A stretch of DNA of 64,000 bases from CAIVAT01 sp964473485. GTDB taxonomy: Bacteria; Bacteroidota; Bacteroidia; Bacteroidales; FEN-979. The notes under the pieces are model-generated. The model did no database searches. It saw nothing but the letters and a program-made list of their open reading frames with translations, and was not told the DNA's origin. Shown piece by piece: positions 33,306-42,473 of the stretch. The stretch spans positions 310,001-374,000 of the forward strand of contig CAYYPH010000001.1 in NCBI GenBank assembly GCA_964473485.1, read 5' to 3'. Each line of letters opens with the position of its first letter. Positions within the stretch are counted from its first letter, which is position 1. Position numbers and translations under genes: made by a program.

Positions 33306-35294
33306 TTACTTTGTTTTTACAATTTTTGTATACGTGTTTACTCCGTTCATCCGGATGCCAAGAATATAAACTCCGGGAGATAAACCGGTCAGATCGGCTG
33401 TAAGTTCATTGATGCCTTTACCTGCCAACTGACTGACGGGTTTCATGACCACCTCACCCTGCATGCTGTACACCGAAAAGAGTATGTCACCCGGTGCGCT
33501 GAGTGAAAATTTAACCAGCGCTTTGTTTTCCAAAGGATTAGGTTGAACCGCAAGAACCGTAATCAGGGCATCTGACTCACAATCACCCGGCATTCCAACC
33601 ACCGTGCTTCCCTCCTTCAGAACGATTTCATTATCAGGGTCGAATTCCAGTGCAACTGGTTCTTTTCCTACCATCCACCAAAACAACTGGTCGTTGACAT
33701 CATTCATCACCCTGAAAACAGTGTCGCTGTTATCAGCAAACATAACCCTGATTTCAACAGGCATTTTAAAGAAGGATGAATTGCTCTGGACCTGCCTCAG
33801 AAAAAGCTTAACAAGCCATTGACCAGTCCCTGCTGACTCAAATTTATACGAGTTTTCGTATACCGGATGATTGGGCCCGAATATCCATTGGTTGAAAAAC
33901 CAGTCGTAATTACCCCCGGACACATTGTTGACCACTGAATTAAAATCAGCGATGGTGGCTGACTGGAACCTGAGGGAAGTGTCGGAGCAATAGTTACGGA
34001 GTACCCCGAAAAAGAGTGAATCACCCAGCACATACCTTAAAAGGTGCACAACACAGGCCCCTTTGGAGTAAGTAATCGGATAGTTGAACAGAATACCGGA
34101 AGAAGGTGTTGTCTGAGCCCAGGATGAATCGGATATGGCCCAACCCGGATTTCCCAATAAATAAATTGTGGCATAATCATCGATTGCAGCCTTATAAGCA
34201 TCATACCCACCGTAACTTTCATACCAGTACCCTTCGCTCCAGGTCGCAAAACCTTCGTTAAGCCAGATATCCGCCCAGGTTTTGCAGGTAATCATATCGC
34301 CGAACCACTGGTGGGCAAACTCGTGAGCCACGAGCCCTTCATGCCATGCCCCGGGATAAAGGCTGGTCAGGGTTTGATTTTCCATTCCTCCCCATCCAAA
34401 ATTATCATCAAGCGTCGCAAAACCGTTTTTCTCGAAAGGGTGTTCAACAAAGCCCTGTGAGAACCAGTCGGTCATGTCTGAGATCATATCCATGATGGGG
34501 AATGGATTTTCTCCGGGATTGTAATAAAACATGATGGGTATGCTGTCGGAGGGATTGGATGGCTTTTTCCAGTAAACGATATTTTTCTGATAGTTAATTC
34601 GTGAAGAAAGGACAACCAGGTAGGTTGCTACATTGTGTTCCGAGATCCAGTGGTAAGTGAGGGTGTCGCCCGAAAATGACGAATCAGCAAGGCGACCGTT
34701 GGACCCAAGACGCACATCTGCTTTAACCCTGGCGGTTATGTCGACCTGGGCCTTGTCTGAGGGTTTGTCCCAGCACGGGAACCAACGCCTGGCGCGTTCC
34801 GGTTGTGCATCGGTGTATACCATCCCGAGGTCAGAATAAAAAGCATCATCCTCCACATCTTTGTGCCGGTAATAGATCATCACTTCGGCGATCTCTCCGG
34901 GATTATAGGTTCTGTCGAGCTGAACCGTAAGCATGTTCGATCCATGCACAAATGACTGGCCTGCCAGCTTCACCGAATCGATGATCAGCGAAAAGTTGGC
35001 TGCGTGAAGACTGATTTGACTGATCACGGAATCAGCCATGAACTTCACTTTGCAACTGGCGGAAAAGGACGAAGGATAAGGTGCCAGGTAGCATTGGTAG
35101 AGCGACAGCGAAAGGGTATATTTTAAAACATCGAAGGAATGGGTGGGGCCGTAATCGGAAGATGAGAGCAGCTCCGGCATTACCGAACGGCTCTTTTTCA
35201 ATGCACAGGCATGGGAACCAGAGAAATTGCCTGCACTTTGACCGGCAAGTGAGTTGGATATCACAAAAATCAAGAAAACTATAAAAAGGCGCAT
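33306..35294 (-). CDS. M1 family aminopeptidase with T9SS sorting domain (tandem paralog)
   Basis: The 662-residue protein has a signal peptide (LFIVFLIFVISNSLAGQ), GGMENQ, VAHEFAHQWFGDM with HEXXH and the downstream NEGFATW. It matches the neighbouring 31315-33255 protein over almost its whole length, showing an old tandem duplication. The C-terminus (VQPNPLENKALVKFSLS ... GVYILGIRMNG) is a type A T9SS sorting domain. It is the first gene of the minus-strand pair; a -7 element TACCTTTG (minus strand, 35337-35330) lies 36 bp upstream. It is divergent from an oligopeptide-binding lipoprotein gene, consistent with extracellular peptide use. Confidence 0.92.
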   Translation of the reverse strand: MRLFIVFLIFVISNSLAGQSAGNFSGSHACALKKSRSVMPELLSSSDYGPTHSFDVLKYTLSLSLYQCYLAPYPSSFSASCKVKFMADSVISQISLHAANFSLIIDSVKLAGQSFVHGSNMLTVQLDRTYNPGEIAEVMIYYRHKDVEDDAFYSDLGMVYTDAQPERARRWFPCWDKPSDKAQVDITARVKADVRLGSNGRLADSSFSGDTLTYHWISEHNVATYLVVLSSRINYQKNIVYWKKPSNPSDSIPIMFYYNPGENPFPIMDMISDMTDWFSQGFVEHPFEKNGFATLDDNFGWGGMENQTLTSLYPGAWHEGLVAHEFAHQWFGDMITCKTWADIWLNEGFATWSEGYWYESYGGYDAYKAAIDDYATIYLLGNPGWAISDSSWAQTTPSSGILFNYPITYSKGACVVHLLRYVLGDSLFFGVLRNYCSDTSLRFQSATIADFNSVVNNVSGGNYDWFFNQWIFGPNHPVYENSYKFESAGTGQWLVKLFLRQVQSNSSFFKMPVEIRVMFADNSDTVFRVMNDVNDQLFWWMVGKEPVALEFDPDNEIVLKEGSTVVGMPGDCESDALITVLAVQPNPLENKALVKFSLSAPGDILFSVYSMQGEVVMKPVSQLAGKGINELTADLTGLSPGVYILGIRMNGVNTYTKIVKTK

Positions 35295-35329
35295 CTCTGG
35301 AAGACTGTCGGGATTTTCGCAAAGGTACG

Positions 35330-35337
35330 AGTAATAT
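35330..35337 (-). promoter_or_regulatory. -7 promoter element TACCTTTG for the M1 peptidase pair
   Basis: Exact TAnnTTTG match on the minus strand, 36 bp before the upstream M1 start. It faces the plus-strand element at 35374-35381, so the two promoters are back to back within 45 bp. Confidence 0.5.
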
Positions 35338-35373
35338 AATTAACTGTGAGGCCCCGGCCATTGGCAAAAGTTC

Positions 35374-35381
35374 TATTTTTG
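35374..35381 (+). promoter_or_regulatory. -7 promoter element TATTTTTG for the oligopeptide-binding protein
   Basis: Exact TAnnTTTG match, 10 bp before the ATG at 35392, so the predicted leader is only ~5 nt. No -33 match at the ideal distance. Confidence 0.5.
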
Positions 35382-35391
35382 CAGTCGTACC

Positions 35392-37020
35392 ATGAAACGA
35401 CCTGGCTTTTTCATTTTTACATTCCTGATGATCCTGGCGGGATGCGGCCCCCGGACCGAACAAACCGGCCGGACCGTGTTCAGGTATAATGAAGCAGCCG
35501 GGATAACCACGCTTGATCCTGCATTTTCCAGAGACCAGACCATCATTTGGGTTGCCAATCAGTTGTATAACGGTTTGGTGCAGTTGGATGAAAAAATGGT
35601 CGTGAGGCCATGCATCGCAAAATCCTGGGAAATAAGCCCGGATGGCATGGAATATACTTTTCATCTCCGGAATGATGTATTGTTTCACGACAACCCGGTA
35701 TTCAAGGAAGGGAAGGGGAGGAGGGTCATTTCAGCCGATTTTGTTTACTCATTCCTCCGGATCATGGATCCCGCAACCGCCTCTCCCGGAGCATGGATTT
35801 TCAACTGGGTAAGTCACGACAGCCTGGCTCCGCCATTCACGGCCCTGGATGATTCCACCCTGCTGATCAGGCTCAACAGGCCTTTCCCGCCATTTCCCGG
35901 ATTGCTGTCGATGCAGTATTGTTCCGTAATTCCCAAAGAGGCCATCGACAACTATGGTCCCGATTTCAGAAAAAACCCGGTCGGTACGGGTCCCTTCATG
36001 TATAAAACCTGGGAGGAGGGGGTCAAACTGGTGTTAGTGAAAAATCCGGGTTATTTTGAGACCGACAGTGCGGGGAACCGCCTGCCTTACCTCGATGCCG
36101 TGGCCATCACATTCGTTGCCGACAAACAATCGGTATTTCTTGAATTCATCAAAGGGAACCTCGATTTCATGTCGGGTATTGATCCTTCATACAAAGATGA
36201 ACTGCTTACAAACGACGGCAGGCTCAATGAAAAATATGCCGGCTCGGTCAAACTGATCACCCAGCCCTATCTGAACACCGAATATCTCGGGTTTATGGTT
36301 GGAAGATTACCTTCACCCGGCGTCGAACCGATTCCTGTTAAAGTCAGGAAAGCCATCAACATGGCCTTCGACCGAAAAAAAATGATCCGCTATTTGCGCA
36401 ACAACATAGGCACACCCGGTTTTCAGGGTATCACGCCAAAAGGTCTTCCGTCATTCGATTCCACGATCGTTTATTATGATTACGATCCTCCGGGAGCTGC
36501 CCGGCTGTTGGCAGAGGCCGGTTTTCCGGGTGGGAAAGGCCTTGATCCCGTGGTTCTGACCGCTACATCCGACTACCTCGATATCTGTAAATATATTCAA
36601 CGTGAAGTTCAAACCCTCGGGATCGACCTGAGGATTGAAGTCACCCCTCCGGCAACCGTCAAGGAAATGAAGGCACAGGCAAAACTGCCTTTCTTCCGGG
36701 CCTCCTGGATTGCCGATTATCCAGATGCAGAGAATTATCTTTCGATGTTCTACAGCAAAAATTTCTGCCCGCAGGGTCCCAACTACACCCATTTTTCAGA
36801 TATGGGGTATGATCGCCTGTATGAAACCTCCTTTTTAACGCGCGACGACTCGGTACGTTACAGAATGTATCGGGAGATGGAGGACATTCTGATGGCTCAA
36901 TCTCCTGTCATCGTTTTATATTACGATCAGGTGCTGCGATTTACGCGTTCAAACATCACCGGGATCGGCAGTAATCCCATGAACCTGCTAACATTGAAAA
37001 GTGTCAGAAAGAAACCGTAA
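35392..37020 (+). CDS. Family 5 ABC transporter solute-binding lipoprotein
   Basis: The 542-residue protein begins with a lipoprotein signal peptide (FFIFTFLMILAGCG; lipobox LAGC). The body matches OppA/DppA-type binding proteins: TTLDPAFSRDQTIIWVANQLYNGL and PFPPFPGLLSMQYCSVIPKEA are typical, and RKAINMAFDRKKMIRYL is the conserved central helix. These bind peptides or nickel at the membrane. No permease or ATPase genes accompany it, so it is an orphan or works with a distant transporter. It is divergent from two secreted aminopeptidases, which suggests peptide capture. The 3' end overlaps a convergent MBL gene by 17 bp. Confidence 0.88.
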   Translation: MKRPGFFIFTFLMILAGCGPRTEQTGRTVFRYNEAAGITTLDPAFSRDQTIIWVANQLYNGLVQLDEKMVVRPCIAKSWEISPDGMEYTFHLRNDVLFHDNPVFKEGKGRRVISADFVYSFLRIMDPATASPGAWIFNWVSHDSLAPPFTALDDSTLLIRLNRPFPPFPGLLSMQYCSVIPKEAIDNYGPDFRKNPVGTGPFMYKTWEEGVKLVLVKNPGYFETDSAGNRLPYLDAVAITFVADKQSVFLEFIKGNLDFMSGIDPSYKDELLTNDGRLNEKYAGSVKLITQPYLNTEYLGFMVGRLPSPGVEPIPVKVRKAINMAFDRKKMIRYLRNNIGTPGFQGITPKGLPSFDSTIVYYDYDPPGAARLLAEAGFPGGKGLDPVVLTATSDYLDICKYIQREVQTLGIDLRIEVTPPATVKEMKAQAKLPFFRASWIADYPDAENYLSMFYSKNFCPQGPNYTHFSDMGYDRLYETSFLTRDDSVRYRMYREMEDILMAQSPVIVLYYDQVLRFTRSNITGIGSNPMNLLTLKSVRKKP

Positions 37021-37771
37021 GACCATCGTAGGCAAGTTTGATAAAGTCGGGCAACTGGCTGTTCACCTCTTCGTGTAAACCCATCTGGTGACTGATATGC
37101 GAAAGGAATCCCATTCCGGGTTTCAGGTCTGATAACAATGCTACTGCCTCATCCAGGCAGAAATGCGAATAATGTTTCTTTTTCCTTAGTGCATTCACCA
37201 CCACTACATCTGATCCCCTGATCTTGTTTTTTTCAGTTTCGCTGATATACACCGCATCGGTGATATAAGTCAGGTTGCCGATCCTGAATCCGTAAACAAA
37301 CTGGTTGGGTGAATAGTGCAGTGATTTTATGGGGATCACCTTTTGACCATGAATTTCGAAAGGTTTTATAGAGTAATCATGCAGGTTGATTTCCGGGACA
37401 CCCGGGTAGGGGTTGGCTGAAAAGGCATAGGAATATTCCTTCCTGATCACCTGCTGCACACGCCGTGTGGCATAAACATCGGCCGGCCTTTGAAGGATAT
37501 AGTTGAAAGCGCGCACATCATCAAGACCTCCCAAATGGTCCTTATGTGCATGGGTTACCAGTATCGCATCGATCGATTCGACTTTTTCCCTCAGCATCTG
37601 TTGTCTGAAATCCGGTCCGCAGTCGATAATGATCCTTATTTCACCCGTTTCAACCATGACAGATGACCGCAGTCTCCGGTCCTTCGGATCAGCAGAAGAA
37701 CAAACAGGACATTTACACGCGATTACCGGAACCCCCTGCGAGGTTCCCGTACCCAGAAAGGTTATTTTCAT
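37004..37771 (-). CDS. MBL-fold metal-dependent hydrolase (PhnP/RNase Z-like)
   Basis: The 255-residue protein has FLGTGTSQGVPVIACKCPVC at the N-terminus, VTHAHKDHLGGLDDVRAF with the HxHxDH metal motif, and a late LSHISHQMG with further metal ligands. The Cys pair in CKCPVCSS may bind an extra metal, as in PhnP, a cyclic phosphodiesterase. The ATG at 37771 is chosen; the open frame reaches 37834, but the extension passes through the -7 element TAACTTTG on the minus strand (37802-37795). It is divergent from DUF6913/dapA. The substrate is unknown. Confidence 0.82.
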   Translation of the reverse strand: MKITFLGTGTSQGVPVIACKCPVCSSADPKDRRLRSSVMVETGEIRIIIDCGPDFRQQMLREKVESIDAILVTHAHKDHLGGLDDVRAFNYILQRPADVYATRRVQQVIRKEYSYAFSANPYPGVPEINLHDYSIKPFEIHGQKVIPIKSLHYSPNQFVYGFRIGNLTYITDAVYISETEKNKIRGSDVVVVNALRKKKHYSHFCLDEAVALLSDLKPGMGFLSHISHQMGLHEEVNSQLPDFIKLAYDGLTVSF

Positions 37772-37794
37772 ATGCAAAATCTTCAAACTCCGGC

Positions 37795-37802
37795 CAAAGT
37801 TA
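37795..37802 (-). promoter_or_regulatory. -7 promoter element TAACTTTG for the MBL hydrolase
   Basis: Exact TAnnTTTG match on the minus strand, 23 bp before the ATG at 37771. It supports that start over the longer open frame. No good -33 element. Confidence 0.5.
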
Positions 37803-37864
37803 CACTCTTTCATCCAGAGGGGATACTTTTTCAAAAATCGCTTCGTTTTGTGGATTACCTGTAG

Positions 37865-37894
37865 GTTGATCTTTAATGGAATTGGTTAACTTTG
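37865..37894 (+). promoter_or_regulatory. Promoter (GTTG-N18-TAACTTTG) for DUF6913-dapA
   Basis: GTTG at 37865-37868 and TAACTTTG at 37887-37894, 18 bp apart. The first possible start codon of the frame (TTG at 37892) lies inside the -7 element, so translation must begin at the ATG 37925. Confidence 0.6.
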
Positions 37895-37924
37895 CAGATT
37901 ACCAGTCGGACATTCTCGAACCCA

Positions 37925-38470
37925 ATGTTTGAAAAGATCAGGATCAGGATCGGTCAGTATTATCTGAAAAAGGAGTTGGAACGACTCCACCGCACGGTTC
38001 AGCTGACCAGCCTGCATGGTGCCAGGAAGATCGGCATACTTTATTCACTGGATGACGTACCTGATTATGACCGGGTTTCGGAGTTCGTTTCGGTCTTGCA
38101 AAACGAACAAAAAGAGGTGAAGGCACTCGGGTATGTCAAGAATAAAGAACTCGTTCAGCGTTTCCTTCCCAAGCTTTCCTATGATTTTTTTTCGAGACGC
38201 GACCTCACCTGGTTTTATAAACCAGTTCACGCAACAGTAAAAGATTTCATTGAAAAGGAGTTTGATCTGTTGATCGACCTCAGTACCACCGATAATTTCC
38301 CGCTCAGGTATATTTCCGGACTTTCGAGGTCGCTGTATAAGGTAGGCTGTTATTCGGCAGAAAACACCCTGTATTATGACTTTATGATCAACCTGAGACC
38401 TGGGATGTCAACCTCCGATTATCTCGGACACATTCAGCATTATCTCTCAATTATCAAACCCAATGAGTAA
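37925..38470 (+). CDS. DUF6913 family protein
   Basis: The 181-residue protein starts MFEKIRIRIGQYYLKKELER and contains KIGILYSLDDVPDYDRVSEFV and LIDLSTTDNFPLRYISGLSRS. This is the Bacteroidota-specific DUF6913 family, almost always directly upstream of dapA. No catalytic motif is evident, and no signal peptide or membrane helix is present, so it is cytoplasmic. Its stop overlaps the dapA start by 8 bp, so the two are translationally linked. A link to lysine or diaminopimelate metabolism is inferred from this context only. Confidence 0.8.
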   Translation: MFEKIRIRIGQYYLKKELERLHRTVQLTSLHGARKIGILYSLDDVPDYDRVSEFVSVLQNEQKEVKALGYVKNKELVQRFLPKLSYDFFSRRDLTWFYKPVHATVKDFIEKEFDLLIDLSTTDNFPLRYISGLSRSLYKVGCYSAENTLYYDFMINLRPGMSTSDYLGHIQHYLSIIKPNE

Positions 38471-39356
38471 ATCCAGCGAACAATTCAAGGGCACGGGCGT
38501 TGCCATTGTCACACCTTTTAAAAAATCGGGTGCCATCGATTTTGAAGCATACGAAAAAATACTGGAACATACCATCGGTGGCGGCGTTGACTTCATCGTA
38601 GTGCTGGGAACCACGGGGGAAGCATCTACCATTTCAAAGCCCGAAAAAAAGGCACTGATCGAATTTTCCGTCGAAAAAATCAACAAACGCGTGCCCCTGG
38701 TGGTTGGTGTTGGTGGAAATTGCACTTCCGATGTAATCCTTGCCATTCACGGTATGCCGTTTAAAGGTGTAAACGCTATTTTGTCGGTGTGTCCATACTA
38801 CAATAAACCTCAGCAGGAGGGCATTTTCCGTCACTTTAAAACCATTGCAGAAGCCTGTCCCGTGCCAGTGATCCTTTACACGGTTCCGGGCAGAACAAGC
38901 AGTAATATCGCAGCCACTACCACCCTGCGGCTGGCCAATGAAGTACCCAACATTATCGGCATCAAGGAGGCTTCTGCAAACTTCGACCAGATTTTTCAGG
39001 TAATCATGCACCGTCCGAAGGATTTTCTCGTGCTATCGGGCGACGACGCTCTTACGCTCCCGCTGCTTGCCTGCGGAGCCGATGGCGTAATATCGGTGAC
39101 CGCCAACGCATATCCCGGTGAGTTCTCCGAAATGGTCAGAATGGGAATGGCCGGAAACCTTAAGAAAGCGCGTCAACTGCACTATAAACTTCTGGATTTC
39201 ACCAATGCCTTGTTCCTTGATGGAAGTCCTTCTGGAATCAAAGCCGCCCTCGAAATAAAGAAACTTTGCCATCACTACGTCAGGCTGCCGCTGGTTTCAG
39301 TCAGACCCGAGGTTCACCGACAACTAAAAAACATCATTGATTTACTCGAGCAATAA
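38463..39356 (+). CDS. dapA: 4-hydroxy-tetrahydrodipicolinate synthase
   Basis: The 297-residue TIM-barrel aldolase has GTGVAIVTPFKKSG at the start, VVLGTTGEASTI (GTTGE substrate loop), VILYTVPGRT with the catalytic Tyr, and IIGIKEAS with the Schiff-base Lys168. It condenses pyruvate with aspartate semialdehyde in the diaminopimelate/lysine pathway. It overlaps DUF6913 by 8 bp and is followed 1 bp after its stop by an M14 peptidase gene. All catalytic motifs are intact. Confidence 0.96.
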   Translation: MSKSSEQFKGTGVAIVTPFKKSGAIDFEAYEKILEHTIGGGVDFIVVLGTTGEASTISKPEKKALIEFSVEKINKRVPLVVGVGGNCTSDVILAIHGMPFKGVNAILSVCPYYNKPQQEGIFRHFKTIAEACPVPVILYTVPGRTSSNIAATTTLRLANEVPNIIGIKEASANFDQIFQVIMHRPKDFLVLSGDDALTLPLLACGADGVISVTANAYPGEFSEMVRMGMAGNLKKARQLHYKLLDFTNALFLDGSPSGIKAALEIKKLCHHYVRLPLVSVRPEVHRQLKNIIDLLEQ

Positions 39357-39357
39357 T

Positions 39358-41088
39358 ATGAGAAAATTATTCCTGGTCCTTTTAACTCACCTCCTTTTTT
39401 TATCCCTCCAGATCTTTGGTCAGATCAGCTCCAACAAAACCGTCGACAGTTTGTTTAATACCAGGGGAGAGATCTGCTTCTCATTTTCGATAAATTCACC
39501 CGGTGAAATCGCTGTATTTACCAATGTGGTATCGATCGATAATGTGAAGGGTAACACAGTAATTGCCTATGCCAGCAAAAAGGAGTTCGCTGAATTTTTA
39601 CTTTATGGCAAAGAATTCCATATCGTGCCTTCTCCGGGAACCGCGGTCAAACCTGAAGATGTAGCCAACAGAGATGTCAGGTACGGCGACGAACCGTTCA
39701 CACTCTGGAACTTTTATCCTACCTACGACCAGTATGTCGATTTTATGACCGGGTTTGCGAACCAGCATCCATCGCTTTGCAAACTCGACACCATTGGTAC
39801 ATCTGTTCAGGGCCGGCTGCTTCTTGCCGTAAAAATCAGTGATAATGTGGGAGATACAGAGGCCGAACCGCAGTTTCTCTACACTTCAAGCATCCATGGA
39901 GATGAAACGACAGGCTATGTTCTAATGCTCCATCTGATCGAATACCTCCTCACTGGTTATGGTACCGACCCATACATTACCGAGTTGGTGAATAGTACCG
40001 AGATTTTTATCAATCCACTGGCCAATCCTGATGGAACGTACAAAGGCGGCAACAACTCCGTTTACGGTGCTATCCGCTACAACGCGAATTTTGTTGATCT
40101 GAATCGGAATTATCCCGATCCGAAAATGGGACCTCACCCCGACGGCAATGAATGGCAGAAGGAGACAATCGCTTTCATGGATTATGCCGAAGCCAACCAT
40201 TTTTCCATATCGGCCAATTTTCATGGAGGGGCCGAGGTTTTTAATTATCCTTGGGATACCTGGTCAAAACTGACAGCAGATGACGACTGGTGGCAGTTCG
40301 TGGGCAGGGAATGGGCCGATACGGTTCATGTTTATGGTCCTCCGGGATATTTTGATGACCTGGATAACGGGATAACCAACGGCTATGCCTGGTACGAACT
40401 GAACGGAGGGAGGCAGGATTATATGAATTACTGGCATAACTGCCGCGAGGTCACCCTGGAAATTTCCAATATTAAACTGCTTCCTGCCAATCAGCTTCTT
40501 AACTTCTGGAATTATAATTACCGTTCTTTCCTGAATTACATCCGCCAGGCCAATTATGGATTCAATGGTATCGTTACAGACACTGTGACCGACGAACCGG
40601 TTGAGGCAAAAGTGTATATTTTCGGTCATGACAGGGATTTTTCTGAGGTTTATTCCCATCAGCCAACAGGATTTTATGCCCGTCCAATATATGCGGGGAC
40701 ATATAACGTAATTTTTTCTGCTCCGGGTTATTATTCGAAGACTATCAAGGATGTGGAGGTTGAAAACCGAAGTACCACCAGGCTGGATGTGCAGTTAAGA
40801 CCGCTTACCTACGATGCGCAGGATAAAGCCACAAGGTTTGCCATGATTTATCCCAATCCGTCAAACGGAAAGTTCAAACTGATGATGCCGGAAAGGCCGG
40901 TAAATCCCAGTTGTGCCATTCAGGTGCTGAACAGTGTTGGAAATCTGGTTTATTCAACTCAGCTGGATTGTGCAAAAGGCTGCACTTCTGTTGATGTGAG
41001 TCTTCCACCCGTCCCGGCCGGATTATACTTTCTGAAATTCAATTCCGGGCATCGGATCTATCTCGACAAGCTGATTATCCGGCATTAG
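39358..41088 (+). CDS. M14 zinc carboxypeptidase with T9SS sorting domain
   Basis: The 576-residue protein has a signal peptide (KLFLVLLTHLLFLSLQIFGQ), a prosegment, and an M14 catalytic domain with SIHGDETTGY (zinc ligands His180 and Glu183), ANFHGGAEVFNYPWD (third ligand His), and EVTLEISNIK with the catalytic Glu. A carboxypeptidase-regulatory-like domain follows, and a T9SS type A sorting domain ends the protein (IYPNPSNGKFKLMM ... GLYFLKFNSG). It trims C-terminal residues of extracellular peptides. The ATG at 39358 starts 1 bp after the dapA stop. The 3' end overlaps the convergent oxoamine-synthase gene by 4 bp. Confidence 0.93.
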   Translation: MRKLFLVLLTHLLFLSLQIFGQISSNKTVDSLFNTRGEICFSFSINSPGEIAVFTNVVSIDNVKGNTVIAYASKKEFAEFLLYGKEFHIVPSPGTAVKPEDVANRDVRYGDEPFTLWNFYPTYDQYVDFMTGFANQHPSLCKLDTIGTSVQGRLLLAVKISDNVGDTEAEPQFLYTSSIHGDETTGYVLMLHLIEYLLTGYGTDPYITELVNSTEIFINPLANPDGTYKGGNNSVYGAIRYNANFVDLNRNYPDPKMGPHPDGNEWQKETIAFMDYAEANHFSISANFHGGAEVFNYPWDTWSKLTADDDWWQFVGREWADTVHVYGPPGYFDDLDNGITNGYAWYELNGGRQDYMNYWHNCREVTLEISNIKLLPANQLLNFWNYNYRSFLNYIRQANYGFNGIVTDTVTDEPVEAKVYIFGHDRDFSEVYSHQPTGFYARPIYAGTYNVIFSAPGYYSKTIKDVEVENRSTTRLDVQLRPLTYDAQDKATRFAMIYPNPSNGKFKLMMPERPVNPSCAIQVLNSVGNLVYSTQLDCAKGCTSVDVSLPPVPAGLYFLKFNSGHRIYLDKLIIRH

Positions 41089-42377
41089 AATGCATCGGCA
41101 ACTGGCGGAACCCCGCCGGTTGAGTATTTACCTTCGTCAAGACGTTTTCTCACTTCGGCGAAAGCATCAATGGTTACCCTTACATCTTCAAGAGTATGAA
41201 CAGCCGTAGGGATCAGGCGAAGCATGATTACGTTGCGGGGAACTACCGGGTAAATCACCACGCTGCAGAAAATACCAAAATTCTCACGCAGATCGGCGAC
41301 GATCTGTGTGGCTTCGATAATGCCACCTTTCAGGAAAACAGGTGTAACGGGCGACTGTGTCTTTCCGATGTCAAATCCCTTTTCTTTAAGCCCGGTTTGC
41401 AGGGCCCTTACAATGGTCCATAATTTCTCACGAAGTTCAGGCTGGGTGCGGATGAGATCGAGCCGCTTGAGGCTGCCCATGACCATGGGCATGGGCAATG
41501 ATTTTGCAAAGATCTGTGAACGCATATTATAGGTCAGCGCCTTGATGATACGCTTTTCACTGGCCACAAATGCTCCGATTCCTGCCATTGCCTTGGCAAA
41601 TGTGCCGAAATAAACATCCACACCATCCATGACGTTTTGCTCCTGGCTGGTGCCGGCACCGGTACTTCCCATGGTTCCGAAACCATGTGCATCATCTACC
41701 AGAAGCCTGAAACCGTATTTATCTTTAAAACGGAGGATTCCGCTCAGATTGCCAAGATCACCCGGCATGCCGAACACACCCTCGGTTATAACGAGTATCC
41801 CTCCACCCGTTGCATCGGCAACCTTGCGGGCATGCTTGATCTGTGTCTCGAACCGGTCAATATCGTTGTGCGGAAAAACAAAGCGTTTGCCTATATGCAT
41901 GCGCAACCCATCAAGAATACAGGCATGTGATTCAGAATCGTAGACCACCACATCATGCCTGTCGATGAGCGCATCAATGATGGATACCATACCCATGTAA
42001 CCAAAATTGAGAAGGTAGGCTGCCTCCTTGTTTTCGAACGCCGCAAGTTCCTGTTCAAGCTGCTCGTGGTACTTTGTCTGTCCCGACATCATTCGTGCAC
42101 CCATAGGTGAGGCCAGGCCGAATGACTCCGCTGCCTCCTTGTCGGCCAGGCGTACCTCAGGATGGTTGGCCAAACCGAGGTAGTTATTCAAACTCCAGAC
42201 CAATACAGGCTTTCCCCTGAAATACATCCGGTTAGAAATGTCTCCCTCCAGTTTGGGAAAATAATAATAACCATGCCCCTGGTCGGCAAACTGACCCAAA
42301 GGGCCCATGTTGTTCACTACTTTTTCAAAAAGATCCACAGCTTTGTCAATTTGGTTAAACGTTCGGTGATAACCCAT
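41085..42377 (-). CDS. Alpha-oxoamine synthase family PLP enzyme
   Basis: The 430-residue class II aminotransferase-fold enzyme has WSLNNYLGLANHP, LVDDAHGFGTMG (PLP-binding Asp/His), and DVYFGTFAKAMAGIGAF with the Schiff-base Lys. These motifs define the family of 2-amino-3-ketobutyrate ligase, serine palmitoyltransferase, 8-amino-7-oxononanoate synthase and cysteate acyltransferase. It is longer than Kbl (about 395) because of an N-terminal extension of ~35 residues. Bacteroidota use such enzymes for sphingolipids or sulfonolipids, so a lipid-base role is possible but unproven. The start codon lies only 8 bp after its -7 promoter element. Confidence 0.82.
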   Translation of the reverse strand: MGYHRTFNQIDKAVDLFEKVVNNMGPLGQFADQGHGYYYFPKLEGDISNRMYFRGKPVLVWSLNNYLGLANHPEVRLADKEAAESFGLASPMGARMMSGQTKYHEQLEQELAAFENKEAAYLLNFGYMGMVSIIDALIDRHDVVVYDSESHACILDGLRMHIGKRFVFPHNDIDRFETQIKHARKVADATGGGILVITEGVFGMPGDLGNLSGILRFKDKYGFRLLVDDAHGFGTMGSTGAGTSQEQNVMDGVDVYFGTFAKAMAGIGAFVASEKRIIKALTYNMRSQIFAKSLPMPMVMGSLKRLDLIRTQPELREKLWTIVRALQTGLKEKGFDIGKTQSPVTPVFLKGGIIEATQIVADLRENFGIFCSVVIYPVVPRNVIMLRLIPTAVHTLEDVRVTIDAFAEVRKRLDEGKYSTGGVPPVADAF

Positions 42378-42385
42378 TTTGGCTG

Positions 42386-42393
42386 CAAAAGTA
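42386..42393 (-). promoter_or_regulatory. -7 promoter element TACTTTTG for the oxoamine synthase
   Basis: Exact TAnnTTTG match on the minus strand, 8 bp before the ATG. It is embedded in GCTGCAAAAGTA (42382-42393), the exact reverse complement of the bamD promoter segment 72 bp away. Confidence 0.55.
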
Positions 42394-42465
42394 TCAAAAA
42401 ATAAATACTAATGGTGACCTTAAACCGTTAGTGATTGGATATTATGTTTTTTCATCAGAAAACCG

Positions 42466-42473
42466 TACTTTTG
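42466..42473 (+). promoter_or_regulatory. -7 promoter element TACTTTTG for the bamD operon
   Basis: Exact TAnnTTTG match only 4 bp before the bamD ATG at 42478, with TATG at 42443-42446 in the -33 position. The predicted transcript starts at or within a few bases of the start codon. Confidence 0.55.

Noticed and set aside
37772..37834. 21-residue N-terminal extension of the MBL hydrolase
   Set aside because: It spans the minus-strand -7 element; the ATG at 37771 gives the conserved FLGTGTSQG start.
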